This document shows positions 18,687 through 28,529 of a stretch of DNA of 64,000 nt, piece by piece; the stretch's first letter is position 1, and the number at the start of each line of letters is the position of its first letter. The position numbers and the translations under genes are program-made. The DNA lies in the NCBI RefSeq assembly GCF_003075035.1, contig NZ_QCZE01000002.1:248001-312000 (forward strand), written 5' to 3'. Below the pieces are notes generated by a model. It had not been told where the DNA came from and ran no database searches. It worked only from the letters and a program-made list of their open reading frames with translations. Source of the stretch: Zobellella maritima (GTDB lineage: Bacteria > Pseudomonadota > Gammaproteobacteria > Enterobacterales > Aeromonadaceae).

Positions 18687-19724
18687 ATGCGACAACTTTG
18701 CCTGCTGGCATTTATGTTGGCACTGCTGGTGGTGGGGCTGGGCGCCTACACCCGCCTGACCGATGCGGGACTCGGTTGCCCGGACTGGCCCGGCTGTTAC
18801 GGTTTTCATTATATTCCCAGCTCGGCAGACGATCACAGCCTGGCGGCGGAGCGCTTTCCCGATGCCCCGCTGGAAGTGGCCAAGGCACGTAATGAAATGG
18901 TGCACAGATACGCGGCCGGCACCCTGGGCCTGCTGATCCTGGCGATGGCCCTGCTGTCCCTGAAACCGGCGTATCGGGCGCAACGGGTCCCGGCCTGGTT
19001 GCTGCTGCTGCTGGTGTCAGGGCAGGCTATCCTGGGCATGCTGACCGTCACCCTTAATCTGCTGCCGCTGGTGGTGATGGGGCACCTGCTGGGGGGATTC
19101 ACCATCTTGTCGCTGCTATTTCTGTTGTACTGCCGAACCGGCCCGACGCCGGCCAGGGTTGGGGTCGCCGGGTTGGCTCCCTGGTACTTGGCCGGGTTGG
19201 GCGCCCTGGTCATCCAGATAGCCCTGGGCGGCTGGACCGCAGCCAACTATGCGGCCATGGCCTGTCTCGAGCTGCCCGTGTGCCAGGGGGACTGGTTGGC
19301 CCAGTGGCAATGGAGCGCCTTTCATCCCCATGGAGTAGCGGCGGACAACTATCAATACGGGGTGCTGAGCCAGGCAGAGCGTATCAGCATACACGCGGCG
19401 CACCGGCTGTGGGCCGTTCTGACCACCATACTGCTGCTGACCCTGGCCTGGCAACTGCGCCGCCGCCCAGGCCTGCAGGGTTGGGCCTTGGCCCTGCTGC
19501 TGGGCGTGTTGCTCCAGGTTTCCCTGGGGGTGGCCAATGTGCTGTTGCATCTGCCGCTGGCGGTAGCGGTGGCCCATAACGGCGGAGCAGCCGGCTTGTT
19601 ACTGATCCTGGTCGGCATTGGTGAACGCGGATGGCGTACCAGGACGTGTCCCACAGGCCACGACCGGTGGAGATCGCAACAACATCAGGATGATAAAGGG
19701 GATATCCCAAGGGAGGCGATATGA
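18687..19724 (+). CDS. ctaA: Heme A synthase (CtaA/COX15)
   Basis: A 345-residue membrane protein with about eight helices in two four-helix halves. It oxidises the C8 methyl of heme O to the formyl group of heme A. The N-terminal [21 protein letters not shown] is diagnostic (seen here in order), the first-half histidine pair includes EMVHRYAAG, and the second half has AAHRLWAV and VAHNGGAA as heme ligands. It overlaps ctaB by four bases. Confidence 0.95.
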   Translation: MRQLCLLAFMLALLVVGLGAYTRLTDAGLGCPDWPGCYGFHYIPSSADDHSLAAERFPDAPLEVAKARNEMVHRYAAGTLGLLILAMALLSLKPAYRAQRVPAWLLLLLVSGQAILGMLTVTLNLLPLVVMGHLLGGFTILSLLFLLYCRTGPTPARVGVAGLAPWYLAGLGALVIQIALGGWTAANYAAMACLELPVCQGDWLAQWQWSAFHPHGVAADNYQYGVLSQAERISIHAAHRLWAVLTTILLLTLAWQLRRRPGLQGWALALLLGVLLQVSLGVANVLLHLPLAVAVAHNGGAAGLLLILVGIGERGWRTRTCPTGHDRWRSQQHQDDKGDIPREAI

Positions 19725-20620
19725 CAAGAAGTGCATTGTTATCCAGAAGCCGGGGATTGGCCTGGCGGGACTATTTCGCCCTCACCAAGCCCAAGGTGGT
19801 GGCACTGATCCTGTTGACGGCGGTAGTGGGTATGTTTCTGACCGGCTCGCTGCCCACCCCCGGGGTGGTACTGGCGGCGACCCTGGGCATCGCCCTGATG
19901 GCCGGGGGGGCGGCGGCCATCAACCATGTACTGGACAGGCGTATCGATCTGAAAATGGCCCGCACCCATCACAGGCCCGTGGCCCAGGGGCGGGTACATA
20001 CAGGCGCGGCCCTGGCCTTTGCCTTCGGCCTGTCCGGGGCCGGACTCGGTATCCTGCTGTTGTGGGTCAATGCCCTGACCGCCTGGCTGACCCTGGCATC
20101 CCTGCTGGGCTACGCTGTGGTCTATACGGTGTTTCTCAAGCGGGCCACACCACAAAATATCGTGATTGGCGGTCTGGCGGGCGCGATGCCACCCTTGCTG
20201 GGCTGGACCGCGGTGACCGGACAGTTCGACGGCCATGCCTGCCTGCTGGTGATGATTATCTTCACCTGGACGCCGCCCCACTTCTGGGCCCTGGCGATCC
20301 ATCGCCGCGACGATTACGCCAAGGCCGATATCCCCATGTTGCCGGTGACCCACGGCATTGAATTTACCAAGACCTGTGTACTGCTCTATACCCTGTTGTT
20401 GACCCTGGTATGCCTACTGCCCTGGGTGGTGGGTATGTCCGGCGTCATCTATCTGCTGGGCTCCCTGGCTCTGAACCTGCGCTTTATTCAGTGGGCCTGC
20501 CGGCTGAAGTTTAGACCCGGCCCGCAAACTGCATTACAATGTTTCCGCTTTTCCATCAGTCATTTGATGTGGCTGTTTGTGTTGTTACTCGCGGATCGTT
20601 GGATAGTCTATGCCTGGTAG
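19721..20620 (+). CDS. ctaB: Heme O synthase (protoheme IX farnesyltransferase)
   Basis: A 299-residue UbiA-superfamily membrane enzyme that adds a farnesyl group to heme B, giving heme O for CtaA. The two motifs are [19 protein letters not shown] and the [20 protein letters not shown] loop, followed by [10 protein letters not shown], all diagnostic for CyoE/CtaB. It sits in a ctaA-ctaB-sco order, which places it in heme A rather than bo3 oxidase biosynthesis. The start overlaps ctaA, and the stop overlaps the sco gene by eleven bases. Confidence 0.96.
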   Translation: MTRSALLSRSRGLAWRDYFALTKPKVVALILLTAVVGMFLTGSLPTPGVVLAATLGIALMAGGAAAINHVLDRRIDLKMARTHHRPVAQGRVHTGAALAFAFGLSGAGLGILLLWVNALTAWLTLASLLGYAVVYTVFLKRATPQNIVIGGLAGAMPPLLGWTAVTGQFDGHACLLVMIIFTWTPPHFWALAIHRRDDYAKADIPMLPVTHGIEFTKTCVLLYTLLLTLVCLLPWVVGMSGVIYLLGSLALNLRFIQWACRLKFRPGPQTALQCFRFSISHLMWLFVLLLADRWIVYAW

Positions 20621-21254
20621 TTCGAAGCGAATCTGGTGGTATGCCCTGGGCCTGCTGGTGATGGGGGCGTTAAGTGGTGTGGCCTGGCAACAGAGCCGGC
20701 AAGCAACACTGAGCGAGGCGGTGGTACTGTATCCCGCGCCTCGCCAGCTCAATGGCATCGACCTGACCGATGCCGACGGCCAGCCGCTGACCGAGCAGGA
20801 TTTCAAGGAGCACTGGAGCCTGGTTTTTGTCGGCTATACCTATTGTCCCGACATCTGTCCCACCACCCTGGCGGACATGGCGGCCGTGTATGGGCAGCTC
20901 AAGCAGGCTTCGGCACAGACCCGGCTGGTGTTTGTATCAGCCGACCCCAAGCGGGATACACAGGAGCGACTCAAGGCCTACACGGCTTATTTCAATCCCG
21001 AGTTTATCGCTGCTACCGCCGAGCATGACAAGCTGATGCCGGCGGTACAGCAACTGGGGCTGATCTATGGCATCTATGATCGGGACGGCAGCGATTATCT
21101 GGTGGATCACTCCGCCTCCATTGCGCTGATCAATCCGGATGGACAACTGCATGCCTCTTTCCGGCCCAGCTTCACTGATCAGAGCCAGGTTCCGCTGGTG
21201 AACAGCGACCTGCTGGTCCAGGACTTTACCCGTATCGTCAACCGTTGGCGGTAA
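20610..21254 (+). CDS. SCO1/SenC-family copper chaperone
   Basis: A 214-residue protein with an N-terminal membrane anchor ([17 protein letters not shown]) and a periplasmic thioredoxin fold. Copper ligands are C79 and C83 in [10 protein letters not shown] and H167 in LVDHSAS. SCO proteins load or reduce the CuA site of subunit II, and subunit II here keeps all CuA ligands. [10 protein letters not shown] is a family hallmark. It is the last gene of the oxidase operon. Confidence 0.95.
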   Translation: MPGSSKRIWWYALGLLVMGALSGVAWQQSRQATLSEAVVLYPAPRQLNGIDLTDADGQPLTEQDFKEHWSLVFVGYTYCPDICPTTLADMAAVYGQLKQASAQTRLVFVSADPKRDTQERLKAYTAYFNPEFIAATAEHDKLMPAVQQLGLIYGIYDRDGSDYLVDHSASIALINPDGQLHASFRPSFTDQSQVPLVNSDLLVQDFTRIVNRWR

Positions 21255-21298
21255 CCCGGGCATGAACCAGCCCGCATTCCATTCCCGGTGAAACAGCC

Positions 21299-22654
21299 AT
21301 GACCTCCGCCTTCTTCAGTGCCGCCGCCCACAGGCATACCTTTACCCTGGCCTTGCCCATGGTGCTGTCGAACATTACCGTCCCCCTGCTGGGACTGGTG
21401 GACACCCTGGTTATCGGCCACCTGGAACAAGCCTATTATCTGGGTGGGGTGGCCGTCGGCAGCACCATCATCAGCCTTATTTTCTGGCTGCTGGGCTTTT
21501 TACGGATGTCCACCACCGGGCTGGCCGCCCAGGCCTATGGGGCCCATGATGGTGAACGCTGGGTACAGGTGCTGATGCGCGGGCTCCTGTTGGCATTGGG
21601 CCTGGCGCTATTGGTACTGTTGTTGCAGCAACCGCTGATCGAATTGGCCTTCTGGCTGGCCGGCGGCAGTGACCAGGTGCAGCTATACGGCCGTCAATAC
21701 GTGGCCATCCGTATCTGGAGTGCGCCGGCGGCGCTGGCCAACCTGGTGCTGCTGGGGTGGTTGCTGGGCAGCCAGAATGCCAAGGCACCCATGTGGTTGC
21801 TGATCCTCGGCAACAGCGCCAACATACTGCTGGATATCTGGTTTGTGATGGGCTTGGGCTGGCAGGTACGGGGCGCCGCCGCGGCCACAGTGCTGGCCGA
21901 TTATCTGGCCTTGGCCCTGGGGCTCTGGCTGGTATGGCGGACCCTGCGTCGTAAAAAGTTCGTCCCGGCGGCCGGTTTCTGGCAGCGCACCCTCGAGCGG
22001 GGAGCCTTCCTGCATTTATTGGGACTCAACCGCGATATTTTTATACGGGCCTTGTGTCTGCAGTTATGTTTTGTCTTTGTCACCTTCCAGGGAGCCCGCC
22101 TGGGTGATGCGGTGGTGGCCGCCAATGCAGTGCTGATGAATTTCCTGATGTTTATTTCTTTCGGCCTGGACGGCTTTGCCTACGCGGTGGAGGCCATGGT
22201 CGGCAAGGCTATCGGCCGCAGGCGACGGGATGAGTTTCGTCTGGCCTGTGCCCTCAACCTGTTCTGGGGGGCGCTGGTGGCCGTTTTGTTTACCCTGGTT
22301 TTCGCCCTGGGGGGCGAATGGCTGATCGGCATGATTACCAGCATAGAAGCGGTGCGGACGCAGGCAGCCCTGTATCTGCCCTGGTTGGTGTTGATGCCGC
22401 TGGCGGCCTGCTGGTGCTATATTCTGGACGGTATCTTTATCGGCGCCACCCGGGGTCAGGATATGCGTGACATGATGCTGCTGTCGACCCTGGGGGTGTT
22501 TTTTCCGGTCTGGTGGCTGAGCCAGGAACTGGCTAACCACGGCCTCTGGCTGGCGTTGCTGTGTTTTATGCTGGCCCGCGGACTTAGCCTGGGCTGGGCG
22601 CTGTGGCGGCTGAGCAGACAGGACACCTTTCTGGTTCAGCAGGCGCCGCTGTAA
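21299..22654 (+). CDS. dinF: MATE-family efflux transporter, DinF-like
   Basis: A 451-residue protein with twelve predicted helices in two homologous halves. The N-terminal half starts with [25 protein letters not shown] and contains [19 protein letters not shown], typical of the DinF branch of the MATE family. The second half has [24 protein letters not shown] pumps export cationic compounds using a Na+ or H+ gradient. In E. coli dinF follows lexA and is SOS-induced; here it is about 9 kb away, and I see no LexA box before it. Its 3' end overlaps trmL by nineteen bases, tail to tail. Confidence 0.85.
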   Translation: MTSAFFSAAAHRHTFTLALPMVLSNITVPLLGLVDTLVIGHLEQAYYLGGVAVGSTIISLIFWLLGFLRMSTTGLAAQAYGAHDGERWVQVLMRGLLLALGLALLVLLLQQPLIELAFWLAGGSDQVQLYGRQYVAIRIWSAPAALANLVLLGWLLGSQNAKAPMWLLILGNSANILLDIWFVMGLGWQVRGAAAATVLADYLALALGLWLVWRTLRRKKFVPAAGFWQRTLERGAFLHLLGLNRDIFIRALCLQLCFVFVTFQGARLGDAVVAANAVLMNFLMFISFGLDGFAYAVEAMVGKAIGRRRRDEFRLACALNLFWGALVAVLFTLVFALGGEWLIGMITSIEAVRTQAALYLPWLVLMPLAACWCYILDGIFIGATRGQDMRDMMLLSTLGVFFPVWWLSQELANHGLWLALLCFMLARGLSLGWALWRLSRQDTFLVQQAPL

Positions 22655-23097
22655 CCCAACTGACGCCAGCTTTCGTAGACAAAAACCGACACCGCATTGG
22701 ACAGGTTCATGCTACGGCTGCTGGCCAGCATGGGAATGCGCAGCCGTTGTTCCGGCGGCAGGGCGGTGATCACCTCGCTGGGCAGGCCACGACTTTCCGG
22801 CCCGAACAGCAGTACATCGCCGGCGGCAAAGCGGGCATCGCTGTGGGCTCGGGTGCCCTTGGTGGTGCAGGCATAGACGCGGCCGGTCAGCTTTTCCAGA
22901 CAGGCATCCAGGCTGGCATGGCGGATGATGTGCGCGAACTCGTGGTAATCGAGGCCGGCTCGACGCAGACGTTTGTCATCCCAGTCAAAGCCCAGCGGCT
23001 CGATCAGGTGCAGCTGGAAGCCGGTATTGGCACACAGGCGGATAATATTGCCGGTATTGGGCGGTATTTCGGGCTGATAGAGGACGATGTGCAGCAT
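22636..23097 (-). CDS. trmL: tRNA (cytidine/uridine-34-2'-O)-methyltransferase TrmL
   Basis: A 153-residue SPOUT methyltransferase (E. coli YibK, 157 aa) that methylates the wobble ribose of tRNA-Leu isoacceptors with SAM. Evidence includes the N-terminal [33 protein letters not shown] in the knot, and [22 protein letters not shown], which forms the trefoil cofactor pocket. It is convergent with the MATE pump gene. Confidence 0.95.
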   Translation of the reverse strand: MLHIVLYQPEIPPNTGNIIRLCANTGFQLHLIEPLGFDWDDKRLRRAGLDYHEFAHIIRHASLDACLEKLTGRVYACTTKGTRAHSDARFAAGDVLLFGPESRGLPSEVITALPPEQRLRIPMLASSRSMNLSNAVSVFVYESWRQLGYSGAC

Positions 23098-23216
23098 GGT
23101 TCAGGGTCTCGTTAAGCAGGTAACAAGCATACCCGGGCGTCACGGCAAGTCAATGCGAGGGTCACATTCGGACAGGGGCAGGGTATACTAGCCGAAACCC
23201 TCAATCCGGTCCTGTC

Positions 23217-24149
23217 ATGAACAGCTCGTCCTATTCCCGCCTGGTCACCACGGCGGCTGTCGCCGCCGCCGTGGCGGCAGGCCTGATGATCATTGCCAAG
23301 TTGTTGGCCTGGTTTTATACCGGTTCGGCCAGTATGCTGGCCTCTCTGACCGACTCTCTGCTTGATATCAGCGCCTCTCTGATCAACCTGATGGCCATTC
23401 GCTATGCGCTGATCCCGCCTGATCAGGAACACAAGTTCGGACATGGCAAGGCAGAATCCCTGGCCGGGCTGGCCCAGTCGGCCTTTATCAGCGGTTCGGC
23501 GGCATTTTTGATTATCAACGGCATCTCCCGGTTGCTCAATGCCGAACAGGTTGAGCATGCGGGCATGGGGATTGGGGTGATGATCTTCTCCGTACTGCTG
23601 ACCCTGGGCCTGATCAGTTTTCAGGGTTATGTGATTAAACGCACCAATTCGGTGGCGATCCGTGCGGATCAGCTGCATTACCGCTCGGATATTTTGCTCA
23701 ATGTCGGGGTGTTGCTGGCGATAGCCCTGGCCTGGTATGGCTGGCACTGGGCCGATGGCCTGTTTGCGGTGCTGATTGGCGGTTATATCCTGAAGGGCGC
23801 CTTGAAAATCGGTTACGATTCGGTGCAAATGTTGCTGGATCGACAGTTGCCGGAAGAGGAGCAAAAGCGCATTATTGAGACCTGCATGGCGGTCGAGGGG
23901 GTGCGGGGCCTGCATGAATTACGCACCCGGCAGTCGGGGGCGACCCGCTTTGTTCAGCTGCATGTGGAGCTGGACGACCAGCTGCCCCTGGTACGCGCCC
24001 ATCGTATTGCCGACCGGGCGGAAAAGGCGGTACGGGCATTGTTCCCCGATACCGATGTAATTATTCATATGGATCCCATTTCGGTCTTGCCGCGCGAGGC
24101 CCATTCCCAGGATATGAGCGAACATCAATTTTTAGAAGACAAGGTTTAA
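23217..24149 (+). CDS. fieF: Cation-efflux pump FieF (YiiP-type CDF transporter)
   Basis: A 310-residue cation diffusion facilitator with six helices and a C-terminal cytoplasmic metal-binding domain. Transport-site aspartates lie in SLTDSLLDISASL (D46, D50) and the paired HYRSDILLNVG segment. HKFGHGKAESLAGL is the conserved loop with zinc ligands. The C-terminal domain has FVQLHVELDDQLPLVRAH. It exports Zn2+/Fe2+ in exchange for H+. cysE begins three bases after its stop. Confidence 0.93.
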   Translation: MNSSSYSRLVTTAAVAAAVAAGLMIIAKLLAWFYTGSASMLASLTDSLLDISASLINLMAIRYALIPPDQEHKFGHGKAESLAGLAQSAFISGSAAFLIINGISRLLNAEQVEHAGMGIGVMIFSVLLTLGLISFQGYVIKRTNSVAIRADQLHYRSDILLNVGVLLAIALAWYGWHWADGLFAVLIGGYILKGALKIGYDSVQMLLDRQLPEEEQKRIIETCMAVEGVRGLHELRTRQSGATRFVQLHVELDDQLPLVRAHRIADRAEKAVRALFPDTDVIIHMDPISVLPREAHSQDMSEHQFLEDKV

Positions 24150-24152
24150 CCC

Positions 24153-24935
24153 ATGGACGATGCCATTCAATCCAGCACCTGGTTACGCATCCGCGAAGAA
24201 GCGCAGCGGATGATCACCGAAGAGCCCATGCTGGGCAGCTTCTTTTACTCCACCATCCTCAATCATGACAACCTCAAGTGCGCTTTGAGTTTTATCCTGG
24301 CCAACAAGCTGGAAAGCGCAGTGATGCCGGCCATCAGCCTGCGCGAGGTGATTGAAGTGGCGATGGCCGAAGAACCCGGCATCCTGGATTCGGTGGCCAT
24401 GGATATCTGTGCGGTGAAGGAGCGGGATCCGGCGGTAGAGCTGTACTCCACCCCTTTGCTCTATCTCAAGGGCTTTCATGCCCTGCAGGGATATCGCATC
24501 GCCAACTGGCTATGGCGTCATGAGCGGCGCTCCCTCGCCAGCTACCTGCAGAACCAGATTTCGGTGGTGTTTGGGGTTGATGTGCACCCGGCCGCCCGTA
24601 TCGGCAAGGGCATCATGTTCGACCATGCCACCGGTATAGTGGTGGGTGAAACGGCGGTGATCGAAGATGATGTGTCGATATTGCAGAATGTGACTCTGGG
24701 CGGGACCGGTAAGGAAGGCGGCGATCGTCATCCCAAGATCCGTGAAGGTGTGATGATCGGGGCCGGGGCCAAGATACTGGGTAATATAGAAGTAGGTATG
24801 GGAGCCAAGATTGGGGCCGGCAGTGTGGTACTGGAACCGGTACCGCCGCACACCACGGTCGCCGGGGTACCGGCCCGCATCGTCGGGCGGCCTACCTGCG
24901 ACAAGCCGTCGCTGGATATGAGCCAGGACATTTGA
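24153..24935 (+). CDS. cysE: Serine O-acetyltransferase
   Basis: A 260-residue left-handed beta-helix enzyme that acetylates L-serine with acetyl-CoA, the first step of cysteine synthesis; it pairs with CysK and is feedback-inhibited by cysteine. An N-terminal helical domain (1-140) precedes hexapeptide repeats from about 140 to 240. GVDVHPAARIGKGIMFDHATG contains the catalytic D/H region (read in two parts), and GGTGKEGGDRHPKI is the substrate-binding loop. E. coli CysE is 273 aa; the C-terminal tail here is slightly shorter. Confidence 0.96.
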   Translation: MDDAIQSSTWLRIREEAQRMITEEPMLGSFFYSTILNHDNLKCALSFILANKLESAVMPAISLREVIEVAMAEEPGILDSVAMDICAVKERDPAVELYSTPLLYLKGFHALQGYRIANWLWRHERRSLASYLQNQISVVFGVDVHPAARIGKGIMFDHATGIVVGETAVIEDDVSILQNVTLGGTGKEGGDRHPKIREGVMIGAGAKILGNIEVGMGAKIGAGSVVLEPVPPHTTVAGVPARIVGRPTCDKPSLDMSQDI

Positions 24936-25089
24936 GCGAACCTGCTGCCTGGACCACATTTGACGGCCTGCGTTGAAATTGGCGACAAACTGGGGCCGAC
25001 ATGGTGGCGGGAGCTTGTTGTCTTGGGTAGCTGGAGGTATCCTCGGGCATTGAGGGCCACTAAGGTCAAACATCGATTAGGGGTAACGC

Positions 25090-25299
25090 ATGTCTTTTGA
25101 AGTATTAGAAAAACTGGAGTCCAAAATCCAGGCGGCCGTAGATACCATCTCCTTGCTGCAGATGGAACTGGATGAATTGAAAGAGCAGAATGGCCAGCTG
25201 GCGCAGGAAAACCAGCAGCTTAAACAGGATCACGACGCCTGGCAGGATCGGTTAAGGGTATTGCTGGGCAAGATCGACCAGGTTGAAGAAAGCGCCTGA
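25090..25299 (+). CDS. zapB: Cell division protein ZapB
   Basis: A 69-residue all-helical coiled-coil protein with a clear heptad pattern: [20 protein letters not shown] then [20 protein letters not shown]. ZapB bridges ZapA-FtsZ and MatP at the division site. The N-terminal [19 protein letters not shown] is almost diagnostic of the family, although E. coli ZapB is 81 aa. A bidirectional terminator follows directly, so it appears monocistronic. Confidence 0.92.
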   Translation: MSFEVLEKLESKIQAAVDTISLLQMELDELKEQNGQLAQENQQLKQDHDAWQDRLRVLLGKIDQVEESA

Positions 25300-25312
25300 A
25301 TTGCCCACTAGC

Positions 25313-25341
25313 AAAAAGCCTGTCCAGAGACAGGCTTTTTT
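25313..25341. terminator. Bidirectional terminator between zapB and rraA
   Basis: AAAAAGCCTGTC (25313-25324) pairs perfectly with GACAGGCTTTTT (25329-25340) around CAGA. It has a T-run on the right and an A-run on the left, so it serves both convergent genes. Confidence 0.92.
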
Positions 25342-25360
25342 AGAAGAAGGTTCTGCCGGC

Positions 25361-25846
25361 TTATTCTATATCCAGCGGCTCGGGAGACAGGATAACCCCG
25401 GTGGTATCGGCGTATAGATGGTCTTCCGGCAGGAAGGTCACCCCACCAAAATTGACCGGTATATCCAGCTCGCCCACATCGCTGTCGCTGGCGCCGACGG
25501 GAATCGAGGCCAGTGCCTGGATTCCGATATCCAGCTCTTCCAGGGCGTCGACCTCACGCACACAACCGTAACAGACTATGCCTTCCCAGCCATTATCGGC
25601 GGCAATTTCGGCGATTTCCGCATCGATCAACGCACGACGCAGGGAGCCGCCGCCATCGATAAGGAGTACCCGCCCGACGCCGTTTTCTTTTACCACATCG
25701 ATGATCAGGCCGTTGGCCTCGAAACACTTGATGGTGGAAACCATGCCGCCGAAGGAGCTGCGGCCGCCAAAACTGGAGAACATGGGTTCAACCACATCCA
25801 CCATTTCCATATAGGTATTGCATAGTTCTGAAGTGTTGTATTCCAT
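25361..25846 (-). CDS. rraA: Regulator of ribonuclease E activity A
   Basis: A 161-residue trimeric protein that binds RNase E and inhibits mRNA decay. It closely tracks E. coli RraA (161 aa): [49 protein letters not shown], and the end [20 protein letters not shown] use the ATG at 25846, which aligns with the E. coli start. An upstream in-frame TTG (25870) has a better-spaced GGAG and would add eight residues, so the start is not settled. Confidence 0.94.
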   Translation of the reverse strand: MEYNTSELCNTYMEMVDVVEPMFSSFGGRSSFGGMVSTIKCFEANGLIIDVVKENGVGRVLLIDGGGSLRRALIDAEIAEIAADNGWEGIVCYGCVREVDALEELDIGIQALASIPVGASDSDVGELDIPVNFGGVTFLPEDHLYADTTGVILSPEPLDIE

Positions 25847-25943
25847 GGTGTTGGTCGCATCTGGAAACAAGGTAACTCCAGTATAAAGGGGCGGGAGCGG
25901 TTTTCAATCACAATTATATGACCGCCCCTTTTATCTGCAGTTA

Positions 25944-27272
25944 TCAGAGGATATAGCGACTCAGATCCTCATCTTCCACCAGGTCTTTCAGATAGCGATC
26001 CACATAGTGTTCATCGATGGTGATGGTATCGCCGGACTTGTCGGATGCCTCGTAGGACAGCTCATCCAGCAGCCGCTCCATCACGGTGTGCAGCCGGCGG
26101 GCACCGATATTTTCGGTGGTCTCGTTGACCCGCCAGGCGGCCTCGGCGATGCGACGGATACCCGGCTGGCTGAACTCGATGTTGACATTTTCGGTGGCCA
26201 GCAGCGCCTTGTACTGTTCGGTCAGGGAGGCGCTCGGCTCGGTGAGGATACGCTCGAAATCGTCAGTGGTAAGGGAACTCAGTTCCACCCGGATCGGCAG
26301 GCGTCCCTGCAGCTCGGGGATCAGGTCCGAGGGCCGGGCCACCTGGAAGGCCCCGGAAGCGATAAACAGCATATGATCGGTACGCACCATGCCGTGCTTG
26401 GTGTTGATGGTACTGCCCTCGACCAGCGGCAGCAGATCCCGCTGTACCCCTTCACGGGAAACGTCCGGACCCGAACTTTCACCGCGCTTGCAGATCTTGT
26501 CGATTTCGTCGATGAAGACGATACCCTGGTTTTCCACCGCGGCAATGGCCTGCTCTTTCAGTTCTTCCGGGTTGAGCAGCTTGGCCGCTTCTTCTTCGAC
26601 CAGCAACTTGAGTGCATCCTTGATCTTCATCTTGCGTTGCTTGCTGGTATTGCCGGACAGGTTCTGGAACATGCCCTGCAGCTGGTTGGTCATTTCTTCC
26701 ATGCCGGGAGGGGCCATGATCTCCACGCCCATCTGTGGGGTGGAGACATTGATCTCTATTTCCTTGTCGTCCAGCTTGCCCTCACGCAGCTTCTTGCGGA
26801 AGATCTGACGGCTGTTGCTATTGTCGGCCTTCTCATCTTCGCCCCAGGTGTTGCGGGGGTTGGGCAGCAGGGCATCCAGCACCCGTTCTTCTGCGGCTTC
26901 TTCGGCCCGGAAGCGGACCTTTTCCATCTGCTGCTCGCGGGTCATTTTCATGGCGATGTCGGTCAAATCGCGGATGATGGAATCAACTTCCTTGCCGACA
27001 TAGCCCACTTCGGTGAACTTGGTTGCTTCCACCTTGATAAAGGGAGCATTGGCCAGCTTGGCGAGGCGGCGGGCGATTTCGGTTTTGCCGACCCCGGTCG
27101 GGCCTATCATCAGTATGTTCTTCGGAGTCACTTCCTGGCGCAGCTCGGGGGTCAGCTGCATGCGGCGCCAGCGGTTGCGCAGGGCAATGGCCACGGCACG
27201 CTTGGCCTCGGACTGGCCGACGATATGGCGATCCAGTTCGTGGGCGATTTCTCTCGGGGTCATGTCAGACAT
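25944..27272 (-). CDS. hslU: ATP-dependent protease ATPase subunit HslU
   Basis: A 442-residue AAA+ unfoldase (E. coli 443 aa) that feeds substrates to HslV. It starts with [17 protein letters not shown], Walker A is [13 protein letters not shown], the pore-loop region follows in [13 protein letters not shown], an inserted I-domain spans about 110-240, Walker B is [10 protein letters not shown], and it ends [10 protein letters not shown], the C-terminal tail that docks in HslV. It lies 75 bases after hslV in the same direction. Confidence 0.97.
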   Translation of the reverse strand: MSDMTPREIAHELDRHIVGQSEAKRAVAIALRNRWRRMQLTPELRQEVTPKNILMIGPTGVGKTEIARRLAKLANAPFIKVEATKFTEVGYVGKEVDSIIRDLTDIAMKMTREQQMEKVRFRAEEAAEERVLDALLPNPRNTWGEDEKADNSNSRQIFRKKLREGKLDDKEIEINVSTPQMGVEIMAPPGMEEMTNQLQGMFQNLSGNTSKQRKMKIKDALKLLVEEEAAKLLNPEELKEQAIAAVENQGIVFIDEIDKICKRGESSGPDVSREGVQRDLLPLVEGSTINTKHGMVRTDHMLFIASGAFQVARPSDLIPELQGRLPIRVELSSLTTDDFERILTEPSASLTEQYKALLATENVNIEFSQPGIRRIAEAAWRVNETTENIGARRLHTVMERLLDELSYEASDKSGDTITIDEHYVDRYLKDLVEDEDLSRYIL

Positions 27273-27347
27273 ATTGGGGATCCTGTATTCGGGCGGGGGA
27301 GGCGGAAATGGCGCTAATATGGCCGGCGGCGGTCCTCCCAGGCTGAT

Positions 27348-27878
27348 TTAATGACTATAGTCGAGCTCTTCGATAGTCTGGTTGCTGTTGGTGTAGACAC
27401 AGATGTCGCCGGCGATGGTCAGGGCTTTTTGCACTATGTCGTGGGCTTCCAGCTCGGTATTTTCCAGCAAGGCGCGGGCGGCGGACTGAGCAAAGGCGCC
27501 GCCGGAGCCGATGGCGATCAGATCCTGTTCCGGCTGTACCACATCGCCGTTACCGGTAATGATGAAGGAATTCTTGTCGTCGGCGACCGCAAGCAGGGCT
27601 TCGAGCCGGCGCAGCATGCGGTCGGTACGCCATTCCTTGGCCAGGGCCACGGCGGCGCGCTCCAGGTTGCCCTGATGGGCCTGCAGCTTGGCCTCGAAAC
27701 GCTCGAGCAGGGTAAAGGCATCGGCGGTACCACCGGCAAACCCTGCCAGTACCTTGCCGTTGAACAGCCGGTGTACCTTGCGGGCGTTGCCTTTCATCAC
27801 GGTATTACCCAGGGATACCTGGCCATCGCCACCGATAACCACTTTGCCGTTACGGCGGACTGAAACGATCGTTGTCAC
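27348..27878 (-). CDS. hslV: ATP-dependent protease peptidase subunit HslV
   Basis: A 176-residue proteasome-like peptidase. The start is GTG (27876-27878) with GTGAGG six bases upstream, giving [11 protein letters not shown], so processing of the first residue exposes the catalytic threonine. An upstream in-frame start would add four residues and bury it. [30 protein letters not shown] and [20 protein letters not shown] are typical. Length equals E. coli HslV. ftsN-hslV-hslU order is conserved. Confidence 0.96.
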   Translation of the reverse strand: MTTIVSVRRNGKVVIGGDGQVSLGNTVMKGNARKVHRLFNGKVLAGFAGGTADAFTLLERFEAKLQAHQGNLERAAVALAKEWRTDRMLRRLEALLAVADDKNSFIITGNGDVVQPEQDLIAIGSGGAFAQSAARALLENTELEAHDIVQKALTIAGDICVYTNSNQTIEELDYSH

Positions 27879-27959
27879 TGTGAACCTCACTTGACTGTGT
27901 AGCCAGCCAGACTGGCAGAAATGTCATGCTCACAGAAATGGGGACGGGAGGGGGAGAGA

Positions 27960-28526
27960 TCAACCCTCCCAGAACCAGATTGCACAGTGATTGACGTTGG
28001 CCCTCAGCAGCTGGTGCTTGTCTTTTTCAGCCTTCCGTTTGCTTTGGTAGGGACCCAGGATCACCCGATACCAGGTACCGTTGCTGCCGTCGGAGCGACG
28101 CACCTGGGATTCCATGCCCTGGAAGGCGATGCGGGCCTTGAGCTGCTCGGCCTGGCTCTGTGAGCGGAAGGAGCCGCATTGCATCAGGTAAGGCTGGGTA
28201 TTTTCCTTGGCCTCGGGGACATCGACCAGTATTTCCTTGTTTTCAAGCTGTTCTATATAGCGCCATTTTTCCACCGGTTTCTGATCCAATGGATCGATGG
28301 TGGCGGGGACTGCCTGGGTTTGACCGGTATCGGCTGGCGGCCGCTCGGCGGAGCCCTTGACCAGATAAATCAGGTAGCCAAGGCCGGCGGCCAGGAACAG
28401 GGCAAATATTACGGCCAGCCAGGGCATTTTCGAGCCCTGAGGGGCAGCCTTACGCTTGCTCCCGCCGGTAGTGCGGGGGTTGCGTTTGGATCTGGGTTGG
28501 CTGCGCCGGACGTAATCCTTGGCCAT
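27960..28526 (-). CDS. ftsN: Cell division protein FtsN
   Basis: A 188-residue bitopic protein that triggers septal peptidoglycan synthesis. It has a short basic cytoplasmic tail with MAKDYVRRSQPRSKR, one helix (about 35-55, LAVIFALFLAAGLGYLIYLV), a periplasmic linker with the helical essential region around PVEKWRYIEQLENKEI, and a C-terminal SPOR domain (about 110-188, PYLMQCGSFRSQSQAEQLKA). It is shorter than E. coli FtsN (319 aa), mainly in the Q-rich linker. It lies between argS and hslV. Confidence 0.9.
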   Translation of the reverse strand: MAKDYVRRSQPRSKRNPRTTGGSKRKAAPQGSKMPWLAVIFALFLAAGLGYLIYLVKGSAERPPADTGQTQAVPATIDPLDQKPVEKWRYIEQLENKEILVDVPEAKENTQPYLMQCGSFRSQSQAEQLKARIAFQGMESQVRRSDGSNGTWYRVILGPYQSKRKAEKDKHQLLRANVNHCAIWFWEG

Positions 28527-28529
28527 GTC

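Noticed and set aside
26007-27317. 436-codon open frame opposite hslU
   Set aside because: Shadow of HslU, which has full AAA+ motifs and length.
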